Positions 49,006-61,182 of a DNA stretch of 64,000 nt are shown here, piece by piece. The stretch comes from Lepas anatifera (taxonomy: Eukaryota; Arthropoda; Thecostraca; Lepadidae), in NCBI GenBank assembly GCA_034440635.1, contig JAOTON010002114.1, forward strand, positions 1-64,000. Direction: 5' to 3'. Numbering within the stretch: position 1 is the stretch's first letter; every line of letters starts with the position of its first letter. Below the pieces are notes generated by a model, which was not told where the DNA came from, made no database searches, and worked only from the letters and a program-made list of their open reading frames with translations. The position numbers and the translations under genes were made by a program.

Positions 49006-51085
49006 GGAGGGACTTGCTCTCCGTTCTTGTGCGTTTTAATTATATTGTCAAAATCATTACTATTGTTATTATCACTACTATTGGGGTTATCATAAGCACT
49101 TCGTAGATGAGAGGGCATCTTGATTTCTTGCATCACACATTTTCTGAGTATTTCGCCAACTCTATCCGAAGTGACTCCTCAAAAACATGGACCGACGTAA
49201 GAAAATACTTCCTGGCATCTAAGAAACCTGAACCAAAGACCGAGCCACTCCATCTCAGTGACCGTGATTGGGCAGACAAACTAAACCATCATTTTGTCGA
49301 AGCTGGCGCGGATGTCGCAGCAGCGCTTTCCGCTGTGCCTCAAGGGGTGAAGCTAAGACCAAGACCTCCAAGAGTTTGCTCTGACGCCTTCCGAGTGCAA
49401 CCTGTCACCCTTCCCGAATTATGGAATGCACTGAAACGCATGGGAATCTCACGTGCGTGTGGGAATGATGGCATTACGATCCAGATGCTAAGATCAACTT
49501 TCGCAGTTGTTGGTCCACATCTTCAAAACGTCATCAACTGTTCACTGCGTACTGGCGAGGTACCTCCACAGTGGAAGGAGGCCTCAGTGATCCCACTCTA
49601 CAAAAAAGGCGACCGCAGTGATCCTGGCAACTTCCGGCCAATTTCTATCCTTAGTGTGGTTAGCAGACTGTGCGAGAAGGTAGTATGTCTCCAACTATCG
49701 TCCTATCTCGAGAAAAACCACATACTGTGCGATAACCAGCACGGTTTCAGATCGGGACATTCAACTGAAACAGCAATGCTAGAAACGGTTAATTTCATCT
49801 CCGACAGCATGGATCAAGGACACGTCACTACCCTCTTAACAGCTGACACATCGCGCGCGTTTGACAGCGTGGAACACTCGCGCCTACTCCAGAAGCTAGG
49901 GTGGTATGGCATAGACAAACACTGGTTCAAGGACTGGCTACCAAATAGGACTCAAAAGATCCAGGGAGGCAGAACTGGGTCACTACCAGTGACGCACGGC
50001 GTGGTCCAAGGCTCACTCCTGGGACCAAAGTTGTTTTTGATTTTCACAAATGACCTGGCATCTCACTTGTCTTCGGGCAAGCTCATCATGTACGCGGATG
50101 ATGCACAGTTCCTAGACTCAGACACTGTGGCAAACATCTGCCACTTAAAACTGCGTGTGGAAAGTACGCTTAGACTAGCCCACGACTGGTTTACTCAGAA
50201 TCGGCTCAAAGTAAACCCCAGCAAAACTGAGCTTCTCGTTGTAAAGTCGAGCCGGAATAGGTGTGACCCGAACCTCACTATTCAGTTCGGTAACACCCTC
50301 ATCAAACCCACACCATATGCTAAGATCCTCGGTGTCTACGTCGACTCAGCCCTGACCTGGGAAAAACAAGTATCGCAAGTAACTCGTCGCTGTTACGGCA
50401 TCCTCATTGGATTATATCGCTTAAGCCGCAAAATCCCACCAGAGACCAGAAAACTTCTTGTTCAGGCCCTTGTGTTCCCACATATACAGTATTGTTTGAC
50501 TGTGTGGGGAGGATGCAATGCCACTCAAAAACATCGCGTCCAGAAAGTTTTAAATTTTGGTGCATGCATCGTAAAGGGACTGAGCAGGCGTGAGCACGTG
50601 ACCCCAGCCCTTCAATCCTTGGGCTGGCCGACGTTTCCCGATTTGCTAAAGAAACGGGACATAAAAGTTATTAGTAGACTGCTCTCCAACGACTCTGGAA
50701 GTGCACTGTCACGGTCAGTTTCGCGTCGCTCCGAAATCTCTAGCCGGAGCACACGCGGAACTGACCGTGATATGCTAGAACTCCCAAGGGTGCGAACGGA
50801 GCAAGCCAAGCATAGTTCTCGCTTCAGAGGGGTAGAAGCATGGAACAGTGGGATGAGAGAGAGCTAAGTATATGTATGGTGGGCATTTGGGAAAGAGGAT
50901 AGGCTAAAATGAACTAGCGCATTTCTTTTAAAATTGTTATCTACAACGGTCATGTTCTGTAAAGTATTGTGTGGTTTACGAAGTGTGTGCTCCCTATGTG
51001 TGCTGTGTCCTTGTAATTGAGGGCTGAAAAGCCATATCTTATGGAGACCTCAATATACATCTCCATCTCCATCTCCATCTCTGAG
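49006..51085 (+). mobile_element. LINE (CR1/Jockey group), 5'-truncated, intact RT
   Basis: The RT frame is followed by about 190 bp ending in a (CATCTC)-type tail at about 51054-51080. CATCTCTGAGTGGAGATG there can fold as a hairpin. No endonuclease domain precedes the RT. The 5' limit is uncertain. Confidence 0.82.
49107..50867 (+). CDS. Non-LTR retrotransposon reverse transcriptase
   Basis: A 586-codon frame with a stop directly before its ATG. The order is a linker region, the RT entry block (WKEASVIPLYKKGDRSDPGN, 156-175, then FRPISILSVV), QHGFRSGHSTETAML (211-225), motif A LTADTSRAFDSVEH with D247, motif B GVVQGSLLGP (298-307), catalytic YADD (329-332), then thumb and a basic C-terminus. 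The enzyme would prime reverse transcription at a nicked chromosomal site. All catalytic residues are present and there is no internal stop, so this copy is young or selected in part. The apurinic-type endonuclease expected upstream is absent from this frame. It shares little sequence with the 12.4-kb RT, so two lineages are present. The CR1/Jockey label is from recalled motif spacing. Confidence 0.93.
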   Translation: MRGHLDFLHHTFSEYFANSIRSDSSKTWTDVRKYFLASKKPEPKTEPLHLSDRDWADKLNHHFVEAGADVAAALSAVPQGVKLRPRPPRVCSDAFRVQPVTLPELWNALKRMGISRACGNDGITIQMLRSTFAVVGPHLQNVINCSLRTGEVPPQWKEASVIPLYKKGDRSDPGNFRPISILSVVSRLCEKVVCLQLSSYLEKNHILCDNQHGFRSGHSTETAMLETVNFISDSMDQGHVTTLLTADTSRAFDSVEHSRLLQKLGWYGIDKHWFKDWLPNRTQKIQGGRTGSLPVTHGVVQGSLLGPKLFLIFTNDLASHLSSGKLIMYADDAQFLDSDTVANICHLKLRVESTLRLAHDWFTQNRLKVNPSKTELLVVKSSRNRCDPNLTIQFGNTLIKPTPYAKILGVYVDSALTWEKQVSQVTRRCYGILIGLYRLSRKIPPETRKLLVQALVFPHIQYCLTVWGGCNATQKHRVQKVLNFGACIVKGLSRREHVTPALQSLGWPTFPDLLKKRDIKVISRLLSNDSGSALSRSVSRRSEISSRSTRGTDRDMLELPRVRTEQAKHSSRFRGVEAWNSGMRES

Positions 51086-51530
51086 TGGAGATGTATGCTG
51101 CTCAGTCGATTCATGATGACAAAACAGGCTTGGAGGAGCTGGGTGTCATTTGGTACGCACGCGATGGATACCGCGTAGGTAATTGGTCTCTGATTAGATA
51201 CTTGGCTTGAAGTGGTTTTGGTAAGTGATGAAGTGAGAAACCCGTTCCCCTGGTCTGCACACGTTCTGGAAGAAAACAAATGGAAAGAACAGAAAACACA
51301 AATCGGCTCTCTCTTATCAACCGCCCATGAAGGCATCAATAAATCAGCACTTGAACATAAACCTTCAAACTCAGTTTCTCTACCACGTTAATCCGCAGAT
51401 TTCCATCTCTTCGGTCTGATACAGCGGATTCGAAACAACAGCAGCACTCAAGCACTAGCCACCCGAAACTCCTCTTCCTCGCTGCCTCGAAAGCGAAATT
51501 AAAGACCAAGGCACGAGACGAAATTGACAA
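51086..51530. other. Intergenic, nothing recognised
   Basis: No motif or splice-bounded frame. Confidence 0.3.
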
Positions 51531-51780
51531 TCCAATTGTCGTTACCGAGAGGAGAGGCTTGCGCGAGGTGTCCGTATGGTCGGAGGACCAGCAGTCGACG
51601 CCTGTCCGACAGCCTCGGGGGAGTGATCTCCGCGACAGAGCCGGCCGCGTCTCCTGCAGTGTGGCTCAGTTACAGCGCTGGCAGGTGGAGCGTTTCAAGA
51701 TGGACTGGGACAGCCACTGCTGCGGGCTGTATAGCTGTATGAATTCGATGCTAGAGCGTTCAGTGTGCAGTATGTGAAGT
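51531..51780 (+). other. GC-rich patch with a protein-like open frame
   Basis: The frame REVSVWSEDQQSTPVRQPRG, then SDLRDRAGRVSC and QLQRWQVERFKMDWDSHCC is open for 72 codons in a locally CpG-richer tract. I see no acceptor or donor that clearly bounds it and do not recognise it. It could be an exon or a promoter island. Confidence 0.25.
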
Positions 51781-53490
51781 TTGCTGTGCATTATCACAAC
51801 ACAGGGCGTGACTCGTCACGGCAGGGAGATTCCTGTGACGGTCCCCGGCATGAAATATTAACCCTCATCCCAGTCTGGCAGGGTAATGTTTCAATACTCC
51901 GCGGGCTTTCTTTCCGAGGCAGGCAGAAACCAGCCGGATGGAAAGTCGCCGTGCTTAGTACACCATAGCATTATGCTTGGAAACATTAAAAAAAATCAGG
52001 TCTGAGTCATCTCAGGTCAGGGGACCAGGCTAGTTCAAGTGAGCTGAACTCCAAAAATATTCCAAGTGGTAGTAGTGAGAGGATGTTTAAGCTATTCATC
52101 TGAGATTCACATCACATAATAGGGCCAACAGGGTCTTAACACTTACAATATACACGGCCAATACAAAAGGCCAGGATTTTTTGCACCGTCATTGTGGTTA
52201 CGGTTTAAATTCATGATCTGAAGTCTGATACGGGAACGCGACCGATTCACTGGAAATGCGTGGGAAAGATAGGGATCGCAGAACAATGACTTAGTTATGC
52301 ATATACGCCTTAGAAAGATTTCCCGCAAAATTGTGATGCATTGGGCCACTGTCCAGCATCAAGTTGAAAGTTTCAACCTGTGACATTTGAGAAGTCATCT
52401 GGGACTACTTCAGAATGTTTCAGACTCTCGCCAATAGCCTCACAGGGAACAATTGTAGAACTTTCATTCCAATGTTATTCTGTTCGCATTGCCATTTGAC
52501 TCAATTGAGGTGCATTGTGACTACCTACTTAGGTCAGACAGTGATCCCCACCTGCTTTTGGTCAGGTCATTTTACATGCTGGAATTTAATTTGCCTTTTC
52601 ATTGTAGAAATTTCTTGGAATGATCATATCATGAATAATTCTATATTTAGCTAATTGTTAGGTAAATTTGCGGAGAAGCTTACTGCTCACCATCATGATA
52701 TTGGTAGCATTCTATGGCATGCTTGTTATTTACCCATTGCTGTGCACCTTGGCAGAAAAGAAACGTTACGTTATGCGCAGGAATAGATGCATTACACGTC
52801 AAAGCGTTGGTACGGAAATGTATCATATTGTCCTCGGCTTATCGCAAAAAGGCAACAAGATCTACTACTCAATACAAACTCAGGCATTCCCATGCCAGAA
52901 ATCTACCAGGTACTACGCCCTTCTTAAAAAATAATTATAAAAATAAAAATAATTAGCTAAAAAGTATTTCAAAGTGACAATTTTGTCAAGTACACCTCAC
53001 ACCAAACTATTAGAATTACACGTCGTGAAATAGCATTGGTGTGGCACTTATTCTAATAAGTTTTTACGTCGTTCGGCAGCACCTTACTTGTCCGTCGTTG
53101 ACGTAGGTGTACGATGATCTAGGCTTTTGTATACGTATGCCCTTCCCGTGTGTGTTCTGCATTAAAATTATTTGCCTTTGTGACTATTAGCTCACTTGAT
53201 TAAATAGTTGAAATTATATATATATTATTCTTGGTTATTAAAAATAACAAATAGAATTTGAATTTTTAGCACGAGTGTGATCCGATGTTTTTCAAAATTG
53301 TGTAGTGTTGACTTATGCGCTGGCTGAGCAAAAATTCGTTGACGGAGATACTCCTATGACGTTCGAAAGCTCCAAAAATACAACCGAAATCCGACTGGCG
53401 TCTTGAAAAACTCTTGAACGAAGTATTAAGAAAAGTAGGAAACACGAAAATGCTCTGTGTTTAAGCTTAGCCACAGCATGAGACAAACCA
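51781..53490. other. Intergenic; faint TGACCT-type repeat near 52380-52560
   Basis: CTGTGACATTTGAGAAGTCA then TCTGGGACTACTT resembles the 9.38-kb repeat. Frames at 52668-52956 overlap one another and are not supported. Confidence 0.35.
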
Positions 53491-53499
53491 TCAGAGGGA

Positions 53500-54100
53500 G
53501 GGGGGTGGCTATAGTGACCCCTAAACTAACGGGGTTAACTCCCACTGACCTTTTGGGGACCTTTTGAAAAATACCGCAATTATGCGGAGAAAAGTTGGAA
53601 ATGTATGTACTAAAAGCAGACCAAGGCCAATGAGGGAATGTCTCAAATAATTTCTTCTGAAATGTTGTGCTCAGAGTTATCCAAGGTCATTGGTCTATGA
53701 CGTCACAATATTGTATATTCCCTACAACGTACACTAAACTAATACTGTGGCAGCAAACTAGTATTGTAGCAGTAAATTATGGTAGACCTTGAAATATGAC
53801 ATTTGAACTTGACCTTTGAGTTGAATTGAATTTACATCGAGTTACCTGAACTATGACGCTATAGCATAATATAGGTCATACTGGGTAAAGTCATTTGACT
53901 GCAAGCACTAAGATCAATGTAATTGAAAATTCTAGCATGACCTTGGCCAGTGGCCTTGGACCTTGAACTTCACGTGAGGTGACCTTTACATATCATCTCG
54001 TTTATATGGCGTTATGACCTCACTACTCGGTCTCCAATGCAGGCGAATTGGTGCTATGACGCGATTGTGGCGATCTCAAAATGCAGGTCTGACATTGAAA
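53500..54100 (+). repeat. Dispersed repeat E, copy 3
   Basis: Same block order as 29.3-30.3 kb without a MITE: ATTATGCGGAGAAAAGT, AAGGTCATTGGTCTATGACG, TGACCTTTACATATCATCTC, CACTACTCGGTCTCCAATGC. It marks the pre-insertion state of the 29.6-kb site. Confidence 0.75.
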
Positions 54101-55833
54101 GCCCATAAATGAATAAAGAAATATTTTGACCAATTTTCCTTTTTACCAATTGACGTGCCGTTGAATTTTATCAAATGTGGCCGAGTAGCGTTTCTCAGCT
54201 ACAAGTGATTCTTTGTCCTTCTAAAAAAATTGGTAGGGGGGCTCTCATGGCCCATTCAGTGCGCGTGCTAAACCACTTTTAACAGTCGGAAATATACATA
54301 AACTATACAAAAGCGGATTACCTACTTGTCCGACAATGTTCGGAACATTCACCAGCACCTGGCATCGACGTGAGACTGAGAAAACTTTTAGCAGTGCCTA
54401 CCTACAAGCTTTCACAACACAGAGTAAATGGACTTTGTTGAAAAGGAGCTATCTTCAAAAGCTTTGCACTGACATTTCACTACGCTTAAATCTTCCTACG
54501 CCGTGAACTCAGTAAGCTTATGTTCAGCAAGGTCGTCGCTTTGGAACATCACAATCGATGTGAGCAAAGTATGGAAGGAAACGGGCAGTAAATAGGTCAG
54601 TAAACTCTTTAAGATAGATAGCTTTGCTAACTTTTTTCGGTTCAACTCTGTGTTTGCAGGACGGCCTGCTCCGGCGGCAGCTTAAGCTTGGTGTTTTGGA
54701 TATCTGTACACATAAATTAGTATAAATAACGTGCTCGGCTCGCTCCCTGTCGTTGTCGTCCGTTCTGAAAATTGATATGTACTTAACCCATCGGATTAGC
54801 GATGTCGGAGTATTGCTGATCACTTCTGACCGAACGATGAAGTTGATAAAACATCAGTCTTAGCACAAGAGATTTGGAGAAAAGTTTCCGCGTGATTATG
54901 TTATTTGTAGTTGGTGATGTTGCTTCATTCTACGTAAAGGAACAGAAATAGCGAATACAAATATTCTCCCTAGCAGTTATCGAAGTAATGTACCATAAGC
55001 GAATTCCTTTTAAGAATTAAACTTTTCACTTCTTCACATAAGCATGGTGTATTTAGGGCGATAAAGCGCAGCAGAAGAGTTTTTGGGATCACCGAATTGC
55101 ACTACGGAGCTTATTCATCTATCTTATAATTATTTTAAGTAAAAGTGCTCTTAAGACTAAGGTCAGTGGTTCCATGGCTCCATTACTCCATACGCAAATG
55201 TCTGAAACAAACATAATACATTAAAAACGAAGGTGCTAAAACTGTCAAAAATTGGTTTTGGGTGTCAGATTAGACAACCGATACAAATTGATAAACCGAT
55301 AACAAGTATAAAACAGGGCATCGGAGTGAACACTGCTTATCCTGGGTATTCTAACTCTCAAGACGACTCTGCGGTCACACTTTAAAATTCCAATGTTACT
55401 TTAAAGTGATCAAATATCCCAGATGAATGACTAAAGAGACAGTTTACCAATACTTGCGGCAGGCTTCGGGACCATTCTCGGAACCATTCCCCGAAGAGGA
55501 GTTAACAGGCGAGCACTTCCTTCCTGAAAACACTTCCTCTGCACCTTTGGTGCAGAAAGGTGGTGCAATGTGGACCAAATGGGTTTAGAAAAAAGTGAAG
55601 TAACCCAACGCTCGGTAAAATTGTACCTTTCGAACCAAGCACTTTCTAATGGTGTCCTCCACTACAACTTGACAACGATCATTGACTCGTCACATTGATG
55701 GACTGATCAGCGATCACATAACCGCTGTTTTGCGCCATGCTTTATGCACGCAGTAGAAGCCGTACTGAAGTTGTTAGGCCAAGACCGTTTCCGTAATACC
55801 ATAAGGATATTTCGCGGCTTTTAAAAGAGCACT
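54101..55833. other. AT-rich intergenic sequence
   Basis: A 99-codon minus frame at 54524-54823 looks mildly protein-like (LKEFTDLFTARFLPYFAHID) but has no clear splice sites. Nothing else is recognised. Confidence 0.3.
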
Positions 55834-55841
55834 GCTCGCTT

Positions 55842-56080
55842 CAGGGGCGTAGCCAGGCTTTCGCTCAAGGGGGGGCGGCGCCCCGAAAAGGGCCCTGATG
55901 GGTAAAAAGGGCCCTGCTTGTTACAGAATAGGGTGCTGAAGAGGCTTAAGAGGGCCCTGTCTGGTATAAAATGCCAAATTTGGCCACAGAGCATAGTTCA
56001 GGAGCGCGCTTCGCGCGGCTTGTGTACTCAAGGGGCCCTTCGGGCCCTCAGGGGGGGGTGGCTGTCCCTGCCGCCCCCTG
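55842..56080. mobile_element. hAT-type MITE, 239 bp
   Basis: Left end CAGGGGCGTAGCCAGG. The right end CCGCCCCCTG is shortened but followed exactly by the duplication GCTCGCTT, which also precedes the left end (55834-55841, 56081-56088). Same family as the 72-bp element. Confidence 0.88.
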
Positions 56081-56189
56081 GCTCGCTTTCTGAGAATGTT
56101 TTCGTAAAATCGTTTAATGCATGGCTTGAACTGCTTGAATGATCCGCTGTGGCGGACATCTAAATATCAGAACCATCACCTTTTTGTTG

Positions 56190-56580
56190 AGGAGCCGGCG
56201 CGGCTCAGACCGGAGCTGTCGGTGGATTCAGTCGGGCTGCCACATGAGCCAGTGCGGTGTGTAGGGTCGAATCCGACTCAGCCGGATAGGTTTGCGGGGA
56301 AACTTGCGCTCTGCACCCAATTAAGTGCCGCCTGCCACCGCGTCACCCGGCGCTCCGAGCGGCGCGAGCCCGCTGCCACCGAGCCCTGCTGGGCGAGCCG
56401 AACAAAAAGCGGCGCTGGCCCGCGCCAGTTTCCGCCGGCTAACGGGGTTGCTGACGGATCCGACGGTATCGAGTTTACGTCGATATCGTGTCGGAGCCGG
56501 AGCCGACGCGCTGCCTGTAATAGAACAGCTCCGGCTCCGGCAGCCGCCGAGGACTGCCGCCGCCCTTGTCAGATGACCAT
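56190..56580. other. GC-rich island, possible exon or promoter
   Basis: CpG-dense tract with two overlapping plus frames. The one ending LRRYRVGAGADALPVIEQLR then LRQPPRTAAALVR and a TGA is protein-like. GGGTCGAATCC at about 56267 resembles a tRNA B box, but I cannot fold a tRNA around it. Unresolved. Confidence 0.25.
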
Positions 56581-56992
56581 CAAACTCTCACCTCGAGTGT
56601 TGACGACGAATACGTGACCAAATATGGGAAAGTGAGAACAGGTTAATCAATTTTTATATGGATTAGTTAGTTAAATGGATTATGGATTATTTGGAGTCCG
56701 GGATGAGCAAATAACTGAAATCATGCCAGGATGGATAAGAATATGCCAAGCGGATACCTTGTTTTGAACTGACATTTTACTCGCTACCAGAGTTCCTCGT
56801 CGCGTGTCTGAGTATGGCTGAATGCCACTGGTGTCGGAATGCACTTACAGACTACCAGAAATCCACTCACAGCAGCACGTCAGCTAAGACCTAATTCGAA
56901 ATAGATTGATCAGATCAGGCTGTACCGGACCCGGTTTTTTTAGCCAGTGATAATACTCCTTTGAAACAACCGCCATTTGCCGTATTTACCAC
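56581..56992. other. Intergenic, nothing recognised
   Basis: No feature seen. Confidence 0.3.
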
Positions 56993-57200
56993 CCCTCGTA
57001 GCTCAGCCGGTAGAGCGTTGGGCTCCTGCCCGCTGCTCAGAAAAGTGTAGTGGTAGTGTATGTAAGGAGGATTGGACTGGTTCTCCTGAGACCTCCGGCG
57101 CTCAATATTTACCCGACGTAGGTCGGCTGGCAACTGACTGGTGAGAGGATGACCTGAGCGGGGTGGCCGTCCCTGTACTTTGTGGGACGTTAAAGTTTGG
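56993..57200 (+). mobile_element. Possible tRNA-derived SINE, damaged
   Basis: CCCCTCGTAGCTCAGCCGGT then AGAGCGTTGGGCTCCTG is a good 5' tRNA half with an A box. The B box is missing. TTGTGGGACGTTAAAG at about 57180 looks like a SINE 3' segment. It is not an active tRNA gene. Confidence 0.4.
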
Positions 57201-57730
57201 CTTCTCAATTAACCCTTCTTTGTGGGAATTGCTCGTTGGGATGATGGGGTCGGGGTTGGTGGGGTTTGGGTTTGTGAGAAAGGTCCTTGAGGACTTTGGT
57301 GACACCTTGTTGCCAAAAAGTGAGCTTGCAACAACTTTGATACTATTTATAAAAAAACATATAATGATCAGAAATTTTAACAATAGAGGGGACATTTACA
57401 TATAGCATCTACAGCAAACACAAGCTCTGAGATTCGTTCCGCTCAGTCAGCACGGAGAAATTTCCCTGTTCCAAAACTAAACATAGACTTTTAATCGAAA
57501 ATACACACTATACACGAATAAGTAGGAGAGTTCTCAATTCCACTGAATTGTTTTTGCAAGCAATTTCTCGGAACATTAAAAAATGGATACTGAATTAATA
57601 ATTTCTTCGCACCCATGCATGCTTACGTGTAAAGGGATTCCTATCCCTGGGGATTTGGAGCGCAAAGCCAGACAGATCCCCTCGTCCCGATGAAGCTTCA
57701 GCGCTTCTTGACATACCCTCAGCGTCCGCT
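57201..57730. other. Intergenic, nothing recognised
   Basis: AT-rich, no supported frame. Confidence 0.3.
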
Positions 57731-58083
57731 AGTGACGGATGCAATGGGGGGGGGCTAGGGGCTTAAGCCCCTCCCGAAATTTCAGAGTCCCTATAGTAAC
57801 TACATAGCCAGAGGCTGTTCGAGGTAGTGGCGGGTGAGACTTGAGCCCCCTTAGCCTCCCTGTACTCAAGTCCTAGACCTACTACTGGCATCTCCTGAAA
57901 CGTCCCCAGCGCACATTTGAAACGTCACTCTCCCTTCCCCCCGAGTGTCTGTGTCACCGTAAAGAGTTGTGACGCCTCATGATAGGTTGAACCCCCCAAG
58001 AGAGTGACCCTCTGATCCAAATGATACCCCCTGTCCTACTACCCCCCCACCCACCCTCGGCGGCAATCTTGAATCCACCTATA
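57731..58083. mobile_element. Probable hAT-type MITE, eroded
   Basis: Left TAGTGACGGATGCAATGG then a G run, right TCTTGAATCCACCTATA in inverted order. No target duplication was found. Confidence 0.45.
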
Positions 58084-58623
58084 ATTCTTATCACGGCCTT
58101 GGCCGCTTCTATCGCATGCTATTCACTTTCCGCACTTCTTTTGCCAGAAGATATTGATGATGTTAAGGAAAAGCCTAATTAACGAGCGCAGTCACTATGC
58201 TTTGTCTATCGTCCGGATTCGTGAGTTAATTATTCATTACTTCAGCAAATTCTGCAGAGTTGGGAGTGTGTCCAGGCTCTTAATTAGAAACCACGCACAG
58301 AGCAAAAAGTAATGTAGATAGCAAAACCCTCTGACGTTTCTATATTGTGCTTTTAGCTACTATATCCCTAAATTGGGAAAAAATGGTAATGTTGATATCA
58401 CAATGTGCCTGTGTCCGGCTGTATCAGCGCGCCTTAAGAGCGCCATCGACCCGCAGGACGGTCCGTTTCGGTCCCGACAGCTCCCCGTCTGGCAGATGTA
58501 TCCTTCCCACCAGAGTGGCCACCGCACCAGGGGGCTGAGGTGTCAAACACACCCTTCGCTAACCATCTATTTTCCGAAACTTATTGTTTGCAGAGTTATA
58601 AAAGATGTCAGAGCTAACTTTAT

Positions 58624-58625
<2 letters not shown>

Positions 58626-58673
<48 letters not shown>
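58626..58673. repeat. (AT)n microsatellite
   Basis: About 46 bp of alternating AT. Confidence 0.97.
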
Positions 58674-58675
<2 letters not shown>

Positions 58676-60699
58676 TGTACTATAGTTTATATTTATATGT
58701 AAATAACGCGACCTGGGCTTCTCACTATTTTATCTGGGTAGTTAAAGACAAATCGAACAGGGATGGTGTAAGTTTATTTCTTGATATTTAAGGTACAAGC
58801 CGTGCTCAAAATATCATATTGAAATGTTTCTTTTAAGAATAGAATCAATAGCTTGCAGATATTTTGTTGGGTACAAATAATGCCGAAATGGCTTAATGAT
58901 GCCACTTATGGCATTAGAGTTTGTGGAGCCTTTTCTGAACGGAGTGGCACCGAGGATTCATCAGGCGGCTAGTCCCCTAGATTTTGTACAAATACATTCC
59001 AATTTTAGCTACATCGGAAGCAAATATATGTTAAACCTCACCCGGTATCATGAAAAAGAGGCAATAAGGAGCCCAAATCCACACAGTTTTAGGGGTTGCA
59101 GAAGTGGCGCTGAATATTTAGCGCGTGAAAGAGATTTTGAAATTTCAGAAATACAAAATCTGATGCAATAAGCCAAGATTACTTTACTTAGGTATAATAA
59201 GCTAATAGGCACTAAGCCAGAATGGCTGAAGAATTTGAACTATTCAAACGCAACATTTAGGCTTTAGAGCTGATTCAACAGCTTCAGAACACCATTAATT
59301 TCCTGTCAGCCGGGCGTTACAGATTCGCTGCCGCCCCACTTTTGTAGTTGATTCGCCTGGCTATGTTCCACACTTGATGATTATTAATGGTGAGAACTGT
59401 GCATTAGTCTGGCTGTCTGAAAAAGCTGGCGACAGCAGCACTGTGGGTGGTGCTTGCTGAATTGCACCGCTCTTCAAAGCCACTGAGCACCCTCCGCACA
59501 CGCGGATACCCTGCAGCGCAACACCGCCTCAGAGCTGGGACAACATTGCAAAGGTCGCTAAGCCACGTGCAATCGAGTGTGGCCGGGCGCCCCGGGTGAT
59601 GCGCAAACTTAGCAAAGGGTGAAAGAAAGAGATATATAGAGAGAGAAAAGAATGGCGCCTGGACAGGCGATGGAGTCGCCTGTACGGGTCGCACCAACGG
59701 TGACAAACTTAACAAATAATAACTGGTCCTTACACTGTGGCCAGAAACAAAGTCATATTACCAGCCGAGTAGTTCAGTGTGGCAGGAGACTAATACATTG
59801 AGCTTCAATTACACCCATTCAGCCTGGTTTTTAGCGCATATCGGAAAATAAAGAATTACGGAAATGCAAATCGTTACCATCGATATGTTGCTTGGCAGAT
59901 TTCTGGCTCAAAACCTGCCCATATCACGCTGAGATGAGTGCAGTGTGGAATTACGCAGCGTTCAACGCTAATGCTACTATGTGGAGTGCTGGTTATACTC
60001 CAGCATCCGATTTTTCCAAAACACAAATAGAAAACTCCCCCTCTCTAATTTAGAGACGGATCCAGGAGGAAACAGGAACGGTTACCACTTTCCCCATCCT
60101 TAGGTCCCGTGAGGCGTCCCTCTGTAGGCTTCGGGCAAAATGGCGGTGATGAAAAGCTGCGAAATGGCACTCGTCGAACCAACACTTTTGCTGTCAACAA
60201 ATAATACTGCGCTCTTATAAATGTGTGCCTTTCTTCAGTAGCGAGTTTCCTCTGAATTTGAATACACAAACAACGTCGTGCGCTCATTTCGGCACCCTGT
60301 CCTATTCCAGCTGTCGTACCTTCAGAACTGCGCACCAGCCAGTTTCGCCTTACCCTGGCCTGGGGCATGTCTCATGCCTGACATTTCGGGGATCGCTTTA
60401 CAGCCTGTTCATTTGCTTTTGAATTGATTCATGACGACGTGCCGTCACTTTGATAGCCCGTATATTGTGTATGCAGATCTGTAGTATGCAGAGAACCAAT
60501 GCTGGTGTGCTATTTGCTTTGAACCTGAAGCAGGCAAAGCTTTGACAAGCTTAGCTAGCAGTCTCTGTCACTTGCGACAAACATAGAGCTCAGGCAATGC
60601 ATAAGCAACATGTGCTAAGTCCGAACAGCGCTGTAATATCGGCCATTCTCTGTCCATTTTTGGTCATCTATCTTGAGTCTAAACAGTTAATCAGTGCTG
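58674..60699. other. Intergenic, nothing firmly recognised
   Basis: A 91-codon plus frame at 58896-59171 (EFVEPFLNGVAPRIHQAASP and onward) is open but has no motif. GAGACGGATCCAGGAGG at 60053 is a lone hAT-type end. Confidence 0.3.
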
Positions 60700-61182
60700 A
60701 GTATGCAGCAGTGCGACGTCACAGATCTGCATTGTCATAGGTCGCGCGTTGTCCGATGTCGGTGTCGGGGCGAGAGTCGCCTCTAATGACGTCACCTTGT
60801 TTCAGGGTGGGTTGGCTGCGTGGAGAGGACGGCAGCGCTGAGCTGGCAGGGAGGTAGGCCGAGATCGCCTGCACCCGGGACCCCCTGCAACCCAGCCGAT
60901 ACTCTGGATAAACAATCACGCCCACTCAGCTTTTTCTCCACGCTTTCGTAAATCAAGAGACTATCAAGCGACCAGTGTGTCGAGTGGAGTGAGTGGGGCT
61001 GCACTGATGTAGAGAATGAAATTGTTAGACAGCCTGGCTCCGCATACATAGAAGCAGAGACTCGGGCTATTTCAGCAGTCTATGGGCGTCGGAGCCGGAA
61101 AAACAGTCACCTAAGAAGGCATTTCTAGACGAACCCATTAAGAAACATTGCGGACACCCTGAGATTGCACCAGGAATCCAGT
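60700..61182 (+). promoter_or_regulatory. Putative promoter and 5' leader of the serotonin-receptor-like gene
   Basis: A full CRE palindrome TGACGTCA lies at 60787-60794 and a near-CRE CGACGTCA at 60714-60721, about 400-470 bp before the start codons. No TATA box was evident. CREs would fit cAMP-responsive expression, but this is inference from a short motif. Confidence 0.35.

Noticed and set aside
54524..54823. A 99-codon minus frame with a mildly protein-like end
   Set aside because: No clear acceptor/donor pair and competing frames in the same stretch. Left as unannotated intergenic.
56205..56285. Possible tRNA around GGGTCGAATCC
   Set aside because: No acceptor stem or anticodon arm could be formed. 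B-box similarity alone is weak.
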